Part shown: piece after piece, positions 7,728 to 16,421 of the stretch
Numbering within the stretch: the stretch's first letter is position 1
Layout of the letters: the number at the start of each line of letters is the position of its first letter
NCBI RefSeq assembly: GCF_006494535.1
Contig: NZ_VHIQ01000005.1
Location: 248,001 to 312,000 of the forward strand
Source of the DNA: Paucihalobacter ruber
GTDB taxonomy: Bacteria; Bacteroidota; Bacteroidia; Flavobacteriales; Flavobacteriaceae
Reading direction: 5' to 3'
Length of the DNA: 64,000 nt
The notes under the pieces: model-generated
Seen by the model: the letters and a program-made list of their open reading frames with translations, nothing else
What the model was told of the DNA's origin: nothing
The model's database searches: none
Position numbers and translations under genes: made by a program

Positions 7728-8975
7728 ATGTCAATCTGCAGGTATCTATCTTTTTCTATATTCTGTTTCGTCATTCAATTTGCGATGGCCGAAACTATAA
7801 ATATTTGCGCAACCGGCTGCGATTTTCAATCCATTCAGGTGGCTATAGATTCTGCTAAAAGTGGAGATACACTGTTCATTAAAAAAGGTGTTTATAAAGA
7901 ATTTGATATTACCATTTACAAAAAATCACTTTATATTTCAGGAGAAACCGGAACTGTAATCGATGTTGAAAATAAGGGTTACGGTTTTAGAGTTGAAGCT
8001 ACGGATATTTCTTTAAAAAACATTACCATTAAAAATATTTTAATGAGTTATACTAAGGAGTATGCAGCGGTTTTTTTATTTAAATCTTACGATTTTCTTC
8101 TTGAAAATATCACCATTGAAGGTGCTTTTTTTGGTATTTTGGTTCAAAAATCTAAAAACGGGAAGATTTCTAACAATGTAATTTCAGGTGAAGGCACCTC
8201 AGAAGCCAATTCAGGTAATGCCATTCATTTGTGGCATTCAGAACATATAAAAATTGAAAACAATAAGGTTTTTATGATGCGTGATGGTATTTATTTAGAG
8301 TTTGGTAATTTTTGCGAAATCAACAATAATTTGTCTGAGAATAATATGAGATACGGACTTCATTTTATGTTTAGCAATAACAATTCGTACACGGCTAATG
8401 TATTTAATAAGAATGGCGCAGGTGTGGCTGTAATGTTTTCTAAACAAATCCAAATGACCCGAAATACCTTCAAAAACAATTGGGGTCCCACATCTTACGG
8501 TCTGCTGCTAAAGGAGATTAACGATGCCGACATCAAACACAATATTTTTGAGAATAATACCATTGGTGTTAACGCCGACGGAACTAACCGAATAAACTTT
8601 ACCGAAAATAATTTTTTTAATAATGGTTATGCCGTAAAGGTTCTTGGAGCTTGTTATACCAATACTTACACAAAAAATAATTTTCTTTATAACACCTTTA
8701 ATTTATCGTATTCAGGAAGTTTAAATAGCAACACTTTTTCTGAGAATTACTGGAGTAATTACTCCGGTTATGATTTAAATAAAGATGGTATTGGTGATGT
8801 GCCTTACCGCCCGGTAAAATTGTATTCTTACCTGGTTAATAAAACACCTGAAGCAATTGTATTGCTAAGAAGTTTATTTATAGATATCGTTGATTTTTCA
8901 GAAAAAGTATCACCGGTATTTACACCAGAAAATTTGATAGACGATAAGCCTTTAATGAAAAAAGTAATATGGTAA
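7728..8975 (+). CDS. nosD: NosD periplasmic copper-insertion protein
   Basis: A 415-residue exported protein (signal peptide about residues 1-21, cleaved after AMA) with right-handed beta-helix (PbH1) repeats through the middle, seen as repeated N-x-I/F-x-x-N rungs such as KIENNKV, EINNNLS and TFKNNWG. The C-terminal region with WSNYSGYDLNKDGIGDVPYRP is characteristic of NosD. It works with the NosFY ABC transporter in maturing the CuZ site of NosZ. It overlaps nosF by 7 nt, indicating translational coupling. Confidence 0.95.
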   Translation: MSICRYLSFSIFCFVIQFAMAETINICATGCDFQSIQVAIDSAKSGDTLFIKKGVYKEFDITIYKKSLYISGETGTVIDVENKGYGFRVEATDISLKNITIKNILMSYTKEYAAVFLFKSYDFLLENITIEGAFFGILVQKSKNGKISNNVISGEGTSEANSGNAIHLWHSEHIKIENNKVFMMRDGIYLEFGNFCEINNNLSENNMRYGLHFMFSNNNSYTANVFNKNGAGVAVMFSKQIQMTRNTFKNNWGPTSYGLLLKEINDADIKHNIFENNTIGVNADGTNRINFTENNFFNNGYAVKVLGACYTNTYTKNNFLYNTFNLSYSGSLNSNTFSENYWSNYSGYDLNKDGIGDVPYRPVKLYSYLVNKTPEAIVLLRSLFIDIVDFSEKVSPVFTPENLIDDKPLMKKVIW

Positions 8976-9676
8976 CCGTAAATAATTTACATAAAAAATT
9001 CAATCAAAATCAAGTGCTCAAAGGCGTTAAATTGAGTATCGAGGAAGGTAAAACAACCGCTATTTTAGGACCCAATGGTTCAGGTAAAACAACCTTGGTT
9101 AAAATTATCTTGGGCATGGTTTTACCTAATCAAGGTGATGTGATTTTTAACAATGAGAACATTAAAAATAGTTGGAGCTACCGAAAAGAAATTGACTACT
9201 TACCGCAAATAGCCAATTTTCCTGCAAATATTAAAGTGCAGGAATTAATTAATATGATTAAAGATTTACGCAATAAACCTGCACGAGACAAAGAGCTTAT
9301 CGAGTATTTTAATTTGGGTAATTATTTAAATGAATCGCTTGGTAATCTTTCCGGTGGCTATAAACAAAAAGTGAATTTGTTATTAACCTTTATGTTCGAT
9401 AGTCCGTTTATCATTTTAGATGAACCAACTTCGGGGTTGGACCCCATTTCATTAATTAGATTGAAAGAGTTTATCAAACAAGAACAAGCGAAGGGAAAAA
9501 CCATCATAGTTACTTCGCACGTAATGAATTTTGTAGAAGAGGTAGCCAGCCATGTTATCTTCATCTTAGATGGTAAGGTGTATTTTGATGGTAGTTTAAA
9601 CAGCTTGAAAGAACAAAATAAAAATGTTGATTTAGAACATGCCATTGCTAACATTTTAAAAGAAAACAATGTTTAA
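8969..9676 (+). CDS. nosF: NosF ABC transporter ATPase
   Basis: A 235-residue ABC ATPase: Walker A GPNGSGKTT (residues 34-42), Q-loop around LPQIANF, signature LSGGYKQK, Walker B FIILDEPTSGLDP and switch His in TSHVMNF. It energises NosY in the NosDFY system needed for CuZ assembly. It overlaps both nosD and nosY by a few bases, so the three are tightly coupled. Confidence 0.95.
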   Translation: MVTVNNLHKKFNQNQVLKGVKLSIEEGKTTAILGPNGSGKTTLVKIILGMVLPNQGDVIFNNENIKNSWSYRKEIDYLPQIANFPANIKVQELINMIKDLRNKPARDKELIEYFNLGNYLNESLGNLSGGYKQKVNLLLTFMFDSPFIILDEPTSGLDPISLIRLKEFIKQEQAKGKTIIVTSHVMNFVEEVASHVIFILDGKVYFDGSLNSLKEQNKNVDLEHAIANILKENNV

Positions 9677-10451
9677 AATTTTAAAATACAGTTTTTACGA
9701 TTTAGCCAGAAGTCGCTGGAGCTATGTGTACTTCTTGTTTTACTTGCTACTAAGTTCGGTATTACTATTTCTTAATAACGATTTGTCTAAAGCAATCATT
9801 ACCCTTATGAATGTGGTTCTTATTTTAGTGCCGTTGATTGGTACCATATTCGGGGTGATGTATTATTATAATTCTCAAGAATTTACAACTTTGTTGCTGG
9901 CACAACCCATCAAACGGTCTAATGTTTTTTTAGGACAGTATTTAGGCGTTGCCTGCTCGCTATCTATTAGTTTAATACTAGGTTTAGGAATTCCGTTCAT
10001 GCTCTATGGTTTACTGCAATCTACTGCTATTTTCAATTTCTTAATCTTGTTAGTGGTTGCTACATTTCTCACTTTTATTTTTAGTGCCTTGGCATATAAC
10101 ATCGCTCTTTCTAATCAAAATAAAATTAAGGGATTTGGTTATGCCATATTGCTATGGTTGTTTATGGCCGTTATTTACGATGGTATTGTTCTCATTTCTT
10201 TGGTTTTATTACAAGAATATCCTTTAGAAGGTTTATCGCTCACGGCTATGCTCGTTAATCCTATAGATTTGGCCAGAACACTTATTATTTTAAAATTGGA
10301 TATTTCGGCATTATTAGGATATACCGGTGCGGTTTTTAAATCGTTTTTTGGAACCTCTCAAGGTTTTTTTATGTCATTTTTATTGTTATTTGTTTGGGTA
10401 ATCTTACCCATCATTAGAATATTTGTTGTTTCCCGAAAAAAAGATTTTTAA
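9669..10451 (+). CDS. nosY: NosY ABC-2 permease
   Basis: A 260-residue membrane protein with six hydrophobic segments, of the ABC-2 permease type, starting MFKILKYSFYDLARSRWSY and containing the family-typical TLLLAQPIKRSNVFLGQY coupling-helix region near residue 75-95. It is the membrane partner of NosF and NosD. It overlaps nosF by 8 nt and shares one base with the next gene (ATG at 10451). Confidence 0.93.
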   Translation: MFKILKYSFYDLARSRWSYVYFLFYLLLSSVLLFLNNDLSKAIITLMNVVLILVPLIGTIFGVMYYYNSQEFTTLLLAQPIKRSNVFLGQYLGVACSLSISLILGLGIPFMLYGLLQSTAIFNFLILLVVATFLTFIFSALAYNIALSNQNKIKGFGYAILLWLFMAVIYDGIVLISLVLLQEYPLEGLSLTAMLVNPIDLARTLIILKLDISALLGYTGAVFKSFFGTSQGFFMSFLLLFVWVILPIIRIFVVSRKKDF

Positions 10452-10897
10452 TGAAAGATAAAGCACTCATAATATTTATCCTATTAAGTATCTTTTGTTT
10501 TAACAACTGTAAGAATCAAGATCATTTTCCTATAAACAAGGATAGGCTTATTATAATAGATACCATTCCTTTGAAAAAGGTAAACAATACCAAATGGAAC
10601 GCTAATAAAGCCACCCAAATTGGGATGCATAAGATTGATTCAACTGTTGAAAAATTCCAATCTCTTAAAAGACAAGATTTTAAAAATTTGGGAGCATTGT
10701 TGTCTAAAGAAACGAGTGCCATTGTTAAAAATTGCGATATGACAGGCGAAGCGCACGACCAGTTGCATTTAGTTTTAGTGCCAATTTTAGAACAGATCTT
10801 GGTACTGAAAGAAGACCATGACATCACCGATAAAAATACTGCTGTTAAAAATATTGAAAATTTAGTTGAAGCTTATTTTCAGTACTTTAATTATTGA
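10451..10897 (+). CDS. Small lipoprotein ending the nos operon, possible Cu binder
   Basis: A 148-residue lipoprotein (FNNC, C20) that I do not recognise. Its start is joined to the nosY stop by one base, so it belongs to the nos operon. The mature part is largely helical and contains C95-D-M97-T-G-E-A-H102-D-Q-L-H106, a compact set of Cys, Met and two His that could bind copper or heme; this is inference. It ends 20 nt before the convergent gene at 10917, and no terminator hairpin is visible between them. Confidence 0.75.
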   Translation: MKDKALIIFILLSIFCFNNCKNQDHFPINKDRLIIIDTIPLKKVNNTKWNANKATQIGMHKIDSTVEKFQSLKRQDFKNLGALLSKETSAIVKNCDMTGEAHDQLHLVLVPILEQILVLKEDHDITDKNTAVKNIENLVEAYFQYFNY

Positions 10898-10916
10898 TTT
10901 ACGCCAGTAAATATTA

Positions 10917-12101
10917 TTAATGAATTCTATTTTTAAAAAGCAAATTCAATGTAAATAAAATAATACCCGCTACCAACAGAATTGAAGCATAAAAAAGTAA
11001 CCAATAATAGAATTGAAAGGTGGTACTACCCTTAAATATAATAACTCCTTGAAAAAGCATTAACAATTCTGAAGTTACAATACCCGTTAAAAAAAGAAAA
11101 ATGCCAAATAAGGTCAATTGATTTGATTTTGGCCTATAAAATTTTAATATCATGTAAAACAATAAGCTCGAAATAGCACCTAACATCAATAAATGGATAA
11201 AACCAATAATGAGATTTCTGTTTTCAAATGCAGCAAATACTAAACTCTCTGAAAGTGTAGTTAATTGAAAAGCAGATTTTAGAAGTAAACTTCCCATGCC
11301 AAAATAAATCAGTATTTTACTGTTGAAGCCGTGTTTTTTAAAGTCGATTTTCTGGATAATTAACCAACAAAAACTAACTAAAACTAAAAACTGAAGGAGG
11401 CTACCAATTGCATTTAACCAGAAAAAGACTGGCAGCATCGTATGCCAGTAGGCGGGTAGGGCAGCCGTTAAAATTACTGAAATCACTAAAATACAAATTA
11501 CTTCGTGTATTCTTTTTATTGTTTGGCTTATACCCGTAGAAACTAGCCCCAATACTGCAAACACAAACCATCCATTAAATTGAAAGTGTAAAAACCACTG
11601 TATGGCTAGGTCATAAAAAATTGAATCCGAGCCATAAGCCTTCATTGCGTAGCCTAAAAACCATACCCCAATTGTAGAGATAATCATAAATATTAAGGCC
11701 GCTTTTACAAGCAAGTTAGAAACAATAGACAAATTCTTTAAGTGTTTCCAAATATGATAAACAAAAAAGTAACTACAAAATATGTGTAAGGTTGAAAATG
11801 TAATTGAGACTAAGGCATAACCCTGTACGGGGAAACATATCATCATCCCAATAACCGAAAATTGCGTTAGCCAAAATAATCTATAAAATAATTGAGCATG
11901 TGTTTTTACCACCAATTGCACCAATAAAACGTAAATACACAGGTACAACCATCCCAGCATCGCTACATGAGAATGACCGTGGATTAAAAATTGATAATTA
12001 AGTGGTATACCGCCAAGCACGGCGTAACGCAATAACAAACCCATTGTTCCTGCAATCATAAAATTAATCAGGCAAACAACAATGGGTGTTTTAGTTAACA
12101 T
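10917..12101 (-). CDS. Heme-copper oxidase subunit I-like 12-TM protein, ligand-depleted
   Basis: A 394-residue protein with about 12 hydrophobic segments. The second carries H41-G-H43-S-H45-V-A-M-L-G-W, like the low-spin heme helix of oxidase/NO-reductase subunit I. The stretch around H172 (QWFLHFQFNGWFVF) lines up by eye with the helix of CcoN encoded in this window (WWYGHNAVAFF) that carries the first CuB His. The next helix has LTAALPAYW where CcoN has HHLLYTALPEW, so the His-His pair is missing. GFIHLLMLG (H303) lines up with the CcoN His-x-His helix but keeps only the second His. It may therefore bind a low-spin heme without a complete active site. NnrS-like roles in NO resistance are the nearest idea. 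It starts 26 nt after ric and is probably in the same operon. Confidence 0.6.
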   Translation of the reverse strand: MLTKTPIVVCLINFMIAGTMGLLLRYAVLGGIPLNYQFLIHGHSHVAMLGWLYLCIYVLLVQLVVKTHAQLFYRLFWLTQFSVIGMMICFPVQGYALVSITFSTLHIFCSYFFVYHIWKHLKNLSIVSNLLVKAALIFMIISTIGVWFLGYAMKAYGSDSIFYDLAIQWFLHFQFNGWFVFAVLGLVSTGISQTIKRIHEVICILVISVILTAALPAYWHTMLPVFFWLNAIGSLLQFLVLVSFCWLIIQKIDFKKHGFNSKILIYFGMGSLLLKSAFQLTTLSESLVFAAFENRNLIIGFIHLLMLGAISSLLFYMILKFYRPKSNQLTLFGIFLFLTGIVTSELLMLFQGVIIFKGSTTFQFYYWLLFYASILLVAGIILFTLNLLFKNRIH

Positions 12102-12127
12102 GGCAGGAAGTGCAATGATGGTCTAAT

Positions 12128-12865
12128 TTAATAAGAAAACACTTTGGCTTCTAAACTCAACGCTTTCGGGAATAAAATGTTGTTTTCTAAATGAATATGT
12201 TTGTGTAAGTCCTTCTCGAAATCATTTAGCATATTGTAAGCTACTTTATAAGTGTTACAGGCGTGTGCAGGTGGTTGATAGTTATTTGACAGTTCGGCTA
12301 TTAATCTAAATCTTTCACCTTCAATATCGTGTTCTTCTTTCATCATACTAATTGGGTTTTGAGCTGTACCAAAATGAGGTAAATCTATGGGTGTATTGAA
12401 ATCGTGAGCTTTCACCAGTTTTTTTATGAAAGGGAATAATACTAGCTCTTCCTTTTTCATATGCAATGCTAGTTCACCTGAAGCTTTTTTAAACTCATCA
12501 AATATTTTATAAAGTTCAGGATTAGCATGACCATGAACTTTACAGAGTTTTTCCAAATATTGTATTAAAACCGGACTTTTTGACTCAACATATCTGTGAT
12601 GTTTTTTTTCAATATAATCAATAAGCAGATCAAGAGGCCACGATTTAAAATCGATATGTTCTTCACCTTTCTGGGTCATAACAATATCTAAATCGTGTAA
12701 AATAGCATCTATCTTTATAGCTTTTTTATTGCATACATCTTCGAGCGTTCTGTCCCCTTTACAGCAAAAATCTACGCCGTATTTTGAAAATACTGAGGCT
12801 GTTCTATAATCCTCAGCAACATACTGTCCTATTTCTTTTTGAGTATCTTTTTGTATAGTTTTCAT
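12128..12865 (-). CDS. ric: Iron-sulfur cluster repair di-iron protein (Ric/ScdA/YtfE)
   Basis: A 245-residue di-iron protein that restores Fe-S clusters damaged by NO or oxidants. The N-terminal ScdA domain has the invariant YGVDFCCKGDRTL (C34, C35). The hemerythrin-like domain supplies iron ligands in KKHHRYV, HMKKEE, MMKEEHDIEG and HLENNILFP. The length fits the full ScdA form. It lies between a three-Cys Rrf2 regulator (upstream) and the heme-copper oxidase-like gene (downstream). The upstream gap of 46 nt carries an inverted repeat GGATA-N4-TATCC also found at the rrf2 promoter, so ric is probably directly repressed by that regulator. Confidence 0.95.
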   Translation of the reverse strand: MKTIQKDTQKEIGQYVAEDYRTASVFSKYGVDFCCKGDRTLEDVCNKKAIKIDAILHDLDIVMTQKGEEHIDFKSWPLDLLIDYIEKKHHRYVESKSPVLIQYLEKLCKVHGHANPELYKIFDEFKKASGELALHMKKEELVLFPFIKKLVKAHDFNTPIDLPHFGTAQNPISMMKEEHDIEGERFRLIAELSNNYQPPAHACNTYKVAYNMLNDFEKDLHKHIHLENNILFPKALSLEAKVFSY

Positions 12866-12879
12866 AAGTAATTAATTTC

Positions 12880-12893
12880 GGATAATTATATCC
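12880..12893. promoter_or_regulatory. Putative Rrf2 operator upstream of ric
   Basis: GGATA-ATTA-TATCC, a 5-4-5 inverted repeat with the same core and spacing as the operator at 13384-13409. It lies 15 nt before the ric ATG on the minus strand. Confidence 0.65.
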
Positions 12894-12911
12894 TGTTTAT
12901 ATGTAATTTTT

Positions 12912-13346
12912 TTAAGTTTTTAGAAATGCTTCTCCAGATTTGATGCCTAATGCTAGTTCTTCCAGACTTGTATTTTCTAGCATAAACTTTAAATCTTCTC
13001 TTACCTTTTTAAATTTTTCATGGACGGGACACGGATGATTTTCATTACAAATTTCTAATCCCAGACCACAACCGCTAAACACCTGATCACCATCAATCGA
13101 AGCCACAATGTGAGCAAGTTTTATCTTAGCTAGCTTCGATTTGTCTATCTCAAATCCACCATAAGCGCCTTTATAGGATCTAACAATATCGCTTTTAACT
13201 AATGCTTGCAAAATTTTTGCTGTAAAGGCTTGTGGCGAAGCAATTTCCTTTGAAATATCTCTTGGGGAAATCCGCTTACCATCATAAGAATTGATCGCTA
13301 TAAAAATGCACGCTTTAATACCGTACTCACAAGCTTTTGAAAACAT
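12912..13346 (-). CDS. Rrf2-family regulator, Fe-S type
   Basis: A 144-residue Rrf2 protein: MFSKACEYGIKACIFIA at the N-terminus, ASPQAFTAKILQALVKSD in the recognition-helix region, wing KGAYGGFEI, and the cluster motif C93-X6-C100-X5-C106. It is the first gene of the rrf2-ric-oxidase-like operon on the minus strand. Its promoter has a 26-bp perfect palindrome over the -33 region, so autorepression is likely, and the same core lies before ric. By context it would sense NO or Fe-S damage and release ric; the ligand is inferred. It shares Cys spacing with the Rrf2 protein at 2792-3223 but not its promoter palindrome. Confidence 0.9.
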   Translation of the reverse strand: MFSKACEYGIKACIFIAINSYDGKRISPRDISKEIASPQAFTAKILQALVKSDIVRSYKGAYGGFEIDKSKLAKIKLAHIVASIDGDQVFSGCGLGLEICNENHPCPVHEKFKKVREDLKFMLENTSLEELALGIKSGEAFLKT

Positions 13347-13367
13347 AAATTATTATTAAGTAATAAG

Positions 13368-13409
13368 CAAATATACGATTTTTTAATTAGGATAAAAATA
13401 TCCTAATTA
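13368..13409 (-). promoter_or_regulatory. rrf2-ric promoter with 26-bp palindromic operator
   Basis: On the minus strand the -7 element TATATTTG lies at 13375-13368. The palindrome TAATTAGGATA-AAAA-TATCCTAATTA (13384-13409) is centred about 33 nt before the expected start site near 13363, so it covers the -33 element. This is a repressor position. Confidence 0.78.
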
Positions 13410-13500
13410 GTTTTCCTTGTTTTTTTAACTCAAAAACAAGTATTTACAAAATATTTATATTATTAATAATATAAAGTATAGCAATTGTAATTTATTTTTG

Positions 13501-13537
13501 TAAATTTGTTAACCAAATGGTTAAACTAATTAGTTAA
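13501..13537 (+). promoter_or_regulatory. tetR efflux operon promoter and operator
   Basis: The -7 element TAAATTTG is at 13501-13508, immediately followed by TTAACCA-AA-TGGTTAA (13509-13524), then the overlapping perfect palindrome AACTAATTAGTT (13524-13535). GTTAA half-sites recur at 13508, 13520 and 13533. The operator covers the start site, as expected for repression by the TetR protein encoded 13 nt downstream. Confidence 0.75.
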
Positions 13538-13549
13538 ATTTATTTTTAT

Positions 13550-14161
13550 ATGACTAAACATAAAGACAATCAAACTGAAGATCAAATCCTGAAGGCGGCT
13601 CAAATTATATTTCAAACAAAAGGTATGGATGGTGCAAGAATGCAAGAAATAGCAGATAAAGCTAGTATTAACAAAGCCATGTTACATTATTATTACAGAA
13701 GTAAACAATTGCTTTTTGAAGCTGTATTTAATAAGGCCTTTTCATTATTGGCACCTGAGCTCAATAGAATACTAAATGACAGCTCGTCTATAGAAGAAAA
13801 AATAAAGAACTTCACAGACAATTATATTAGCTTTATGATAAAGCATCCTTATTTGCCGGGTTTTATAATACAAGAGTTAAATAGAAATCCAAAATTCATT
13901 GAAAAGCTTGAATCAAACGTCTCTTTTCCCGACATCACCAAGTTTAAAAATCAGGTGAAAAACGAGATAGAAAACGGAACTATCATCCCAATTAGTGCTG
14001 AACAACTATTTATCAACATCCTGTCTTTAAATGTTTTTCCTTTTGTTGCTTCTCCTTTGATTAAAGCCTTAGTGAACGTAGATGATACAACCTACCAAAC
14101 TATATTGGAAGCTCGAAAAGAGGATGTGTCCAATTTTTTAATTAATGCCATAAAAAAATAA
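13550..14161 (+). CDS. TetR/AcrR-family repressor
   Basis: A 203-residue TetR-type regulator. The N-terminal helix-turn-helix is clear: DQILKAAQIIFQTKGMDGAR then MQEIADKASINKAMLHYYYR and the SKQLLFEAVF helix. The C-terminal ligand domain is unspecific. It is the first gene of the efflux operon (4 nt before the TolC gene) and its promoter carries nested palindromes over the start site, so it very probably represses itself and the pump. The arrangement recalls E. coli CecR (YbiH) with YbhGFSR. Confidence 0.92.
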   Translation: MTKHKDNQTEDQILKAAQIIFQTKGMDGARMQEIADKASINKAMLHYYYRSKQLLFEAVFNKAFSLLAPELNRILNDSSSIEEKIKNFTDNYISFMIKHPYLPGFIIQELNRNPKFIEKLESNVSFPDITKFKNQVKNEIENGTIIPISAEQLFINILSLNVFPFVASPLIKALVNVDDTTYQTILEARKEDVSNFLINAIKK

Positions 14162-14165
14162 ATCG

Positions 14166-15425
14166 ATGAAACATCTACTTATAATTGGTGTCTTAGTTCT
14201 AACAACCTATATCAGCTATTCCCAAAACACTATTAATCTTGAGACCTGTTATGAGGGTTTAAACGCAAATTATCCGCTTGTTAAACAGCATATTATTTTA
14301 AACCATCAAAATGAAACCGAACTTTCAGCCATTAAAACACAGGCACTGCCTCAACTTAAGCTAAATGCGCAGGCTACTTATCAAAGTGATGTTACAGAAG
14401 TACCTATTCCAAATACTGGAATTGAACCTCTTAATAACGACCAGTACCGTGCCACCCTTACAGCCAACCAATTAATTTACGCCGGTGGAAAAATTAAAGC
14501 ATCACAAGATTTACAAAACACCATAAATGAAAGAAAAAAACAAGAAGTTACGGTTAGTTTATATCAATTAAAACAACGTGTTAATCAGTTGTATTTCTCA
14601 ATTCTTTTAATGGATGATTATGCCAAATTATTAGGTCTGAGAAAAGCACAGTTAACCAGTAAATTAAATGAAGTTAAATCCGGAATCGAAAACGGTCTGC
14701 TTTTACCCACTTCTGATAAGGTGATTGAAGCTGAATTATTAAAAATTTTACAACAAATTCAAGAGGCAAACAACAATAAATCTAAGTTGATTAATTCCTT
14801 AGCTGATTTCACAGGAATTTCGATTCAGATGGAGACCCAATTTGAAAAACCTTTTCTCTCGATCGACGATAACTCAAATTTGCTAAGACCTGAGATTGGA
14901 TTATTCGACTTACAAAAAGAAGAAATAGAACAACAACAAAATATAGTTTCCAAATCTTTATGGCCAGAACTTAAAGGTTTTGCAACCGGTGGTTACGGAA
15001 ATCCCGGACTGAATATGCTGGAAAATAATTTTAGATCCTTTTACATTATTGGACTTAATATCAACTGGAATGTATTCGACTGGAATACCAATAAAAAACA
15101 AAGACAGGTCTTAGATTACAATAAAGAATTGATAAAGAATCAAGAAGAAGTTTTTAGGCTAACTAACAACATTGCTTTAAATGAACAATATAAAGAAATA
15201 GAAACTCTTAAAAGTAGCATTGCCATTGATCAACAGCTCATTTCTTTACAAAAAGAGGTGGTAAATACTTACGAATCTCAATTGACATATGGTGTCATCA
15301 CAACTTCTGAGTACATCACTGAGCTCACTAAATTATACGAAACAGAAAATCTTTACAATCAGCATAATACGCAATTACAATTGGCCAAAGCAAATTACAA
15401 AACAATCAAAGGAGATATTAAATAG
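14166..15425 (+). CDS. TolC-type outer membrane efflux protein
   Basis: A 419-residue outer membrane factor with a signal peptide (about 1-19, cleaved after ISYS) and two OEP repeats: the first starts INLETCYEGLNANYPLVKQ and ANQLIYAGGKIKAS marks the first barrel strands; the second has GLNINWNVFDWNTNKKQRQV. Long heptad-rich helices lie around residues 100-190 and 305-400. It forms the exit duct for the ABC pump encoded downstream. It is slightly shorter than TolC (about 470). Confidence 0.93.
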   Translation: MKHLLIIGVLVLTTYISYSQNTINLETCYEGLNANYPLVKQHIILNHQNETELSAIKTQALPQLKLNAQATYQSDVTEVPIPNTGIEPLNNDQYRATLTANQLIYAGGKIKASQDLQNTINERKKQEVTVSLYQLKQRVNQLYFSILLMDDYAKLLGLRKAQLTSKLNEVKSGIENGLLLPTSDKVIEAELLKILQQIQEANNNKSKLINSLADFTGISIQMETQFEKPFLSIDDNSNLLRPEIGLFDLQKEEIEQQQNIVSKSLWPELKGFATGGYGNPGLNMLENNFRSFYIIGLNINWNVFDWNTNKKQRQVLDYNKELIKNQEEVFRLTNNIALNEQYKEIETLKSSIAIDQQLISLQKEVVNTYESQLTYGVITTSEYITELTKLYETENLYNQHNTQLQLAKANYKTIKGDIK

Positions 15426-15432
15426 ACTTATA

Positions 15433-16329
15433 ATGAAAAACACACAAATAATAGGGACTGTAGTCATTGCTGTAACGCTTTTAACGGCATGCAATTCTAA
15501 TGGTGATAAAGCAGATGGTTACGGTAACTTCGAAGCCACCGAAATAACCGTATCCTCAGAAAATACTGGTAAATTAATAGAATTTAATTTAGAAGAAGGA
15601 TATGTGATTGAAAAAAACAAATTCATCGGTTATATAGACACCATTCCTTTGCATTTAAAAAAGCAACAACTTTTAGTTCAAAAAGACCTCATTAATGCCA
15701 AATCTAAAGGTGTTTTATCCCAAATTAACGTACTACAAGCTAAATTGAAAACTGCAAAAACAAACAAAACAAGAATTGATAATCTTATTAAAGACAATGC
15801 CGGTACTCAAAAGCAATTAGACGACATTGAGGGAGAAATAGCCGTTCTGAACAACAGTATTCGCAGTATTGAAATTCAAAACGCACCGGTAGTTAATGAA
15901 CTAAAAAGTATTGATGCGCAACTCGATCAACTCAACGATCAAATTACAAAAAGCCAAATAATTAATCCCATCCACGGTACAGTACTTTCAAAATATGCCG
16001 AGCCCAACGAAATTGTAAATTATGGAAAACCATTATATAAAATTGCCGATTTATCCACTATGGAATTACGTGTATACATTAGCGAAACCCAATTGCCAAA
16101 TATAAAGATAGGTGAAACAGTAACCGTCAAAATTGACGATCAAGATGGTATGAAATCCTTTACTGGAACCGTTGGTTGGATTGCTTCTGAGGCAGAGTTT
16201 ACGCCTAAAATTATTCAAACAAAAGAAGAACGTGTGGCCTTGGTGTATGCTGTAAAGATACAGGTAAAAAATGATGGTAGCTTAAAAATAGGGATGCCTG
16301 CCGAAATGTGGTTAAATATCAATAATTAA
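15433..16329 (+). CDS. Periplasmic membrane fusion (HlyD-type) lipoprotein
   Basis: A 298-residue adaptor linking an inner membrane ABC transporter to the outer membrane duct. The start is ATG 15433 (MKNTQIIGTVV), 7 nt after the TolC stop; it opens a normal lipoprotein signal with lipobox LTAC (C20), whereas any longer upstream reading only overlaps the TolC gene. Domains: N-terminal lipoyl half (about 35-75), a coiled coil (about 75-170, including LDDIEGEIAVLNNSI), second lipoyl half with INPIHGTVLSKYAEPNEIV, then a beta-barrel. It resembles YbhG/YhiI. It is separated from the next gene by 92 nt without a clear promoter. Confidence 0.92.
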   Translation: MKNTQIIGTVVIAVTLLTACNSNGDKADGYGNFEATEITVSSENTGKLIEFNLEEGYVIEKNKFIGYIDTIPLHLKKQQLLVQKDLINAKSKGVLSQINVLQAKLKTAKTNKTRIDNLIKDNAGTQKQLDDIEGEIAVLNNSIRSIEIQNAPVVNELKSIDAQLDQLNDQITKSQIINPIHGTVLSKYAEPNEIVNYGKPLYKIADLSTMELRVYISETQLPNIKIGETVTVKIDDQDGMKSFTGTVGWIASEAEFTPKIIQTKEERVALVYAVKIQVKNDGSLKIGMPAEMWLNINN

Positions 16330-16421
16330 TTATTCAAAGTCGTGACACGCCCAATAATAAACGGTATAATAACTAATGTAATGAAAAGAGCATTCTATCT
16401 GTCTTTTAAAGAAATATACAA

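Noticed and set aside
15289-15432. Upstream-extended start of the membrane fusion protein
   Set aside because: It lies inside the TolC gene and would hide the lipoprotein signal that begins at 15433.
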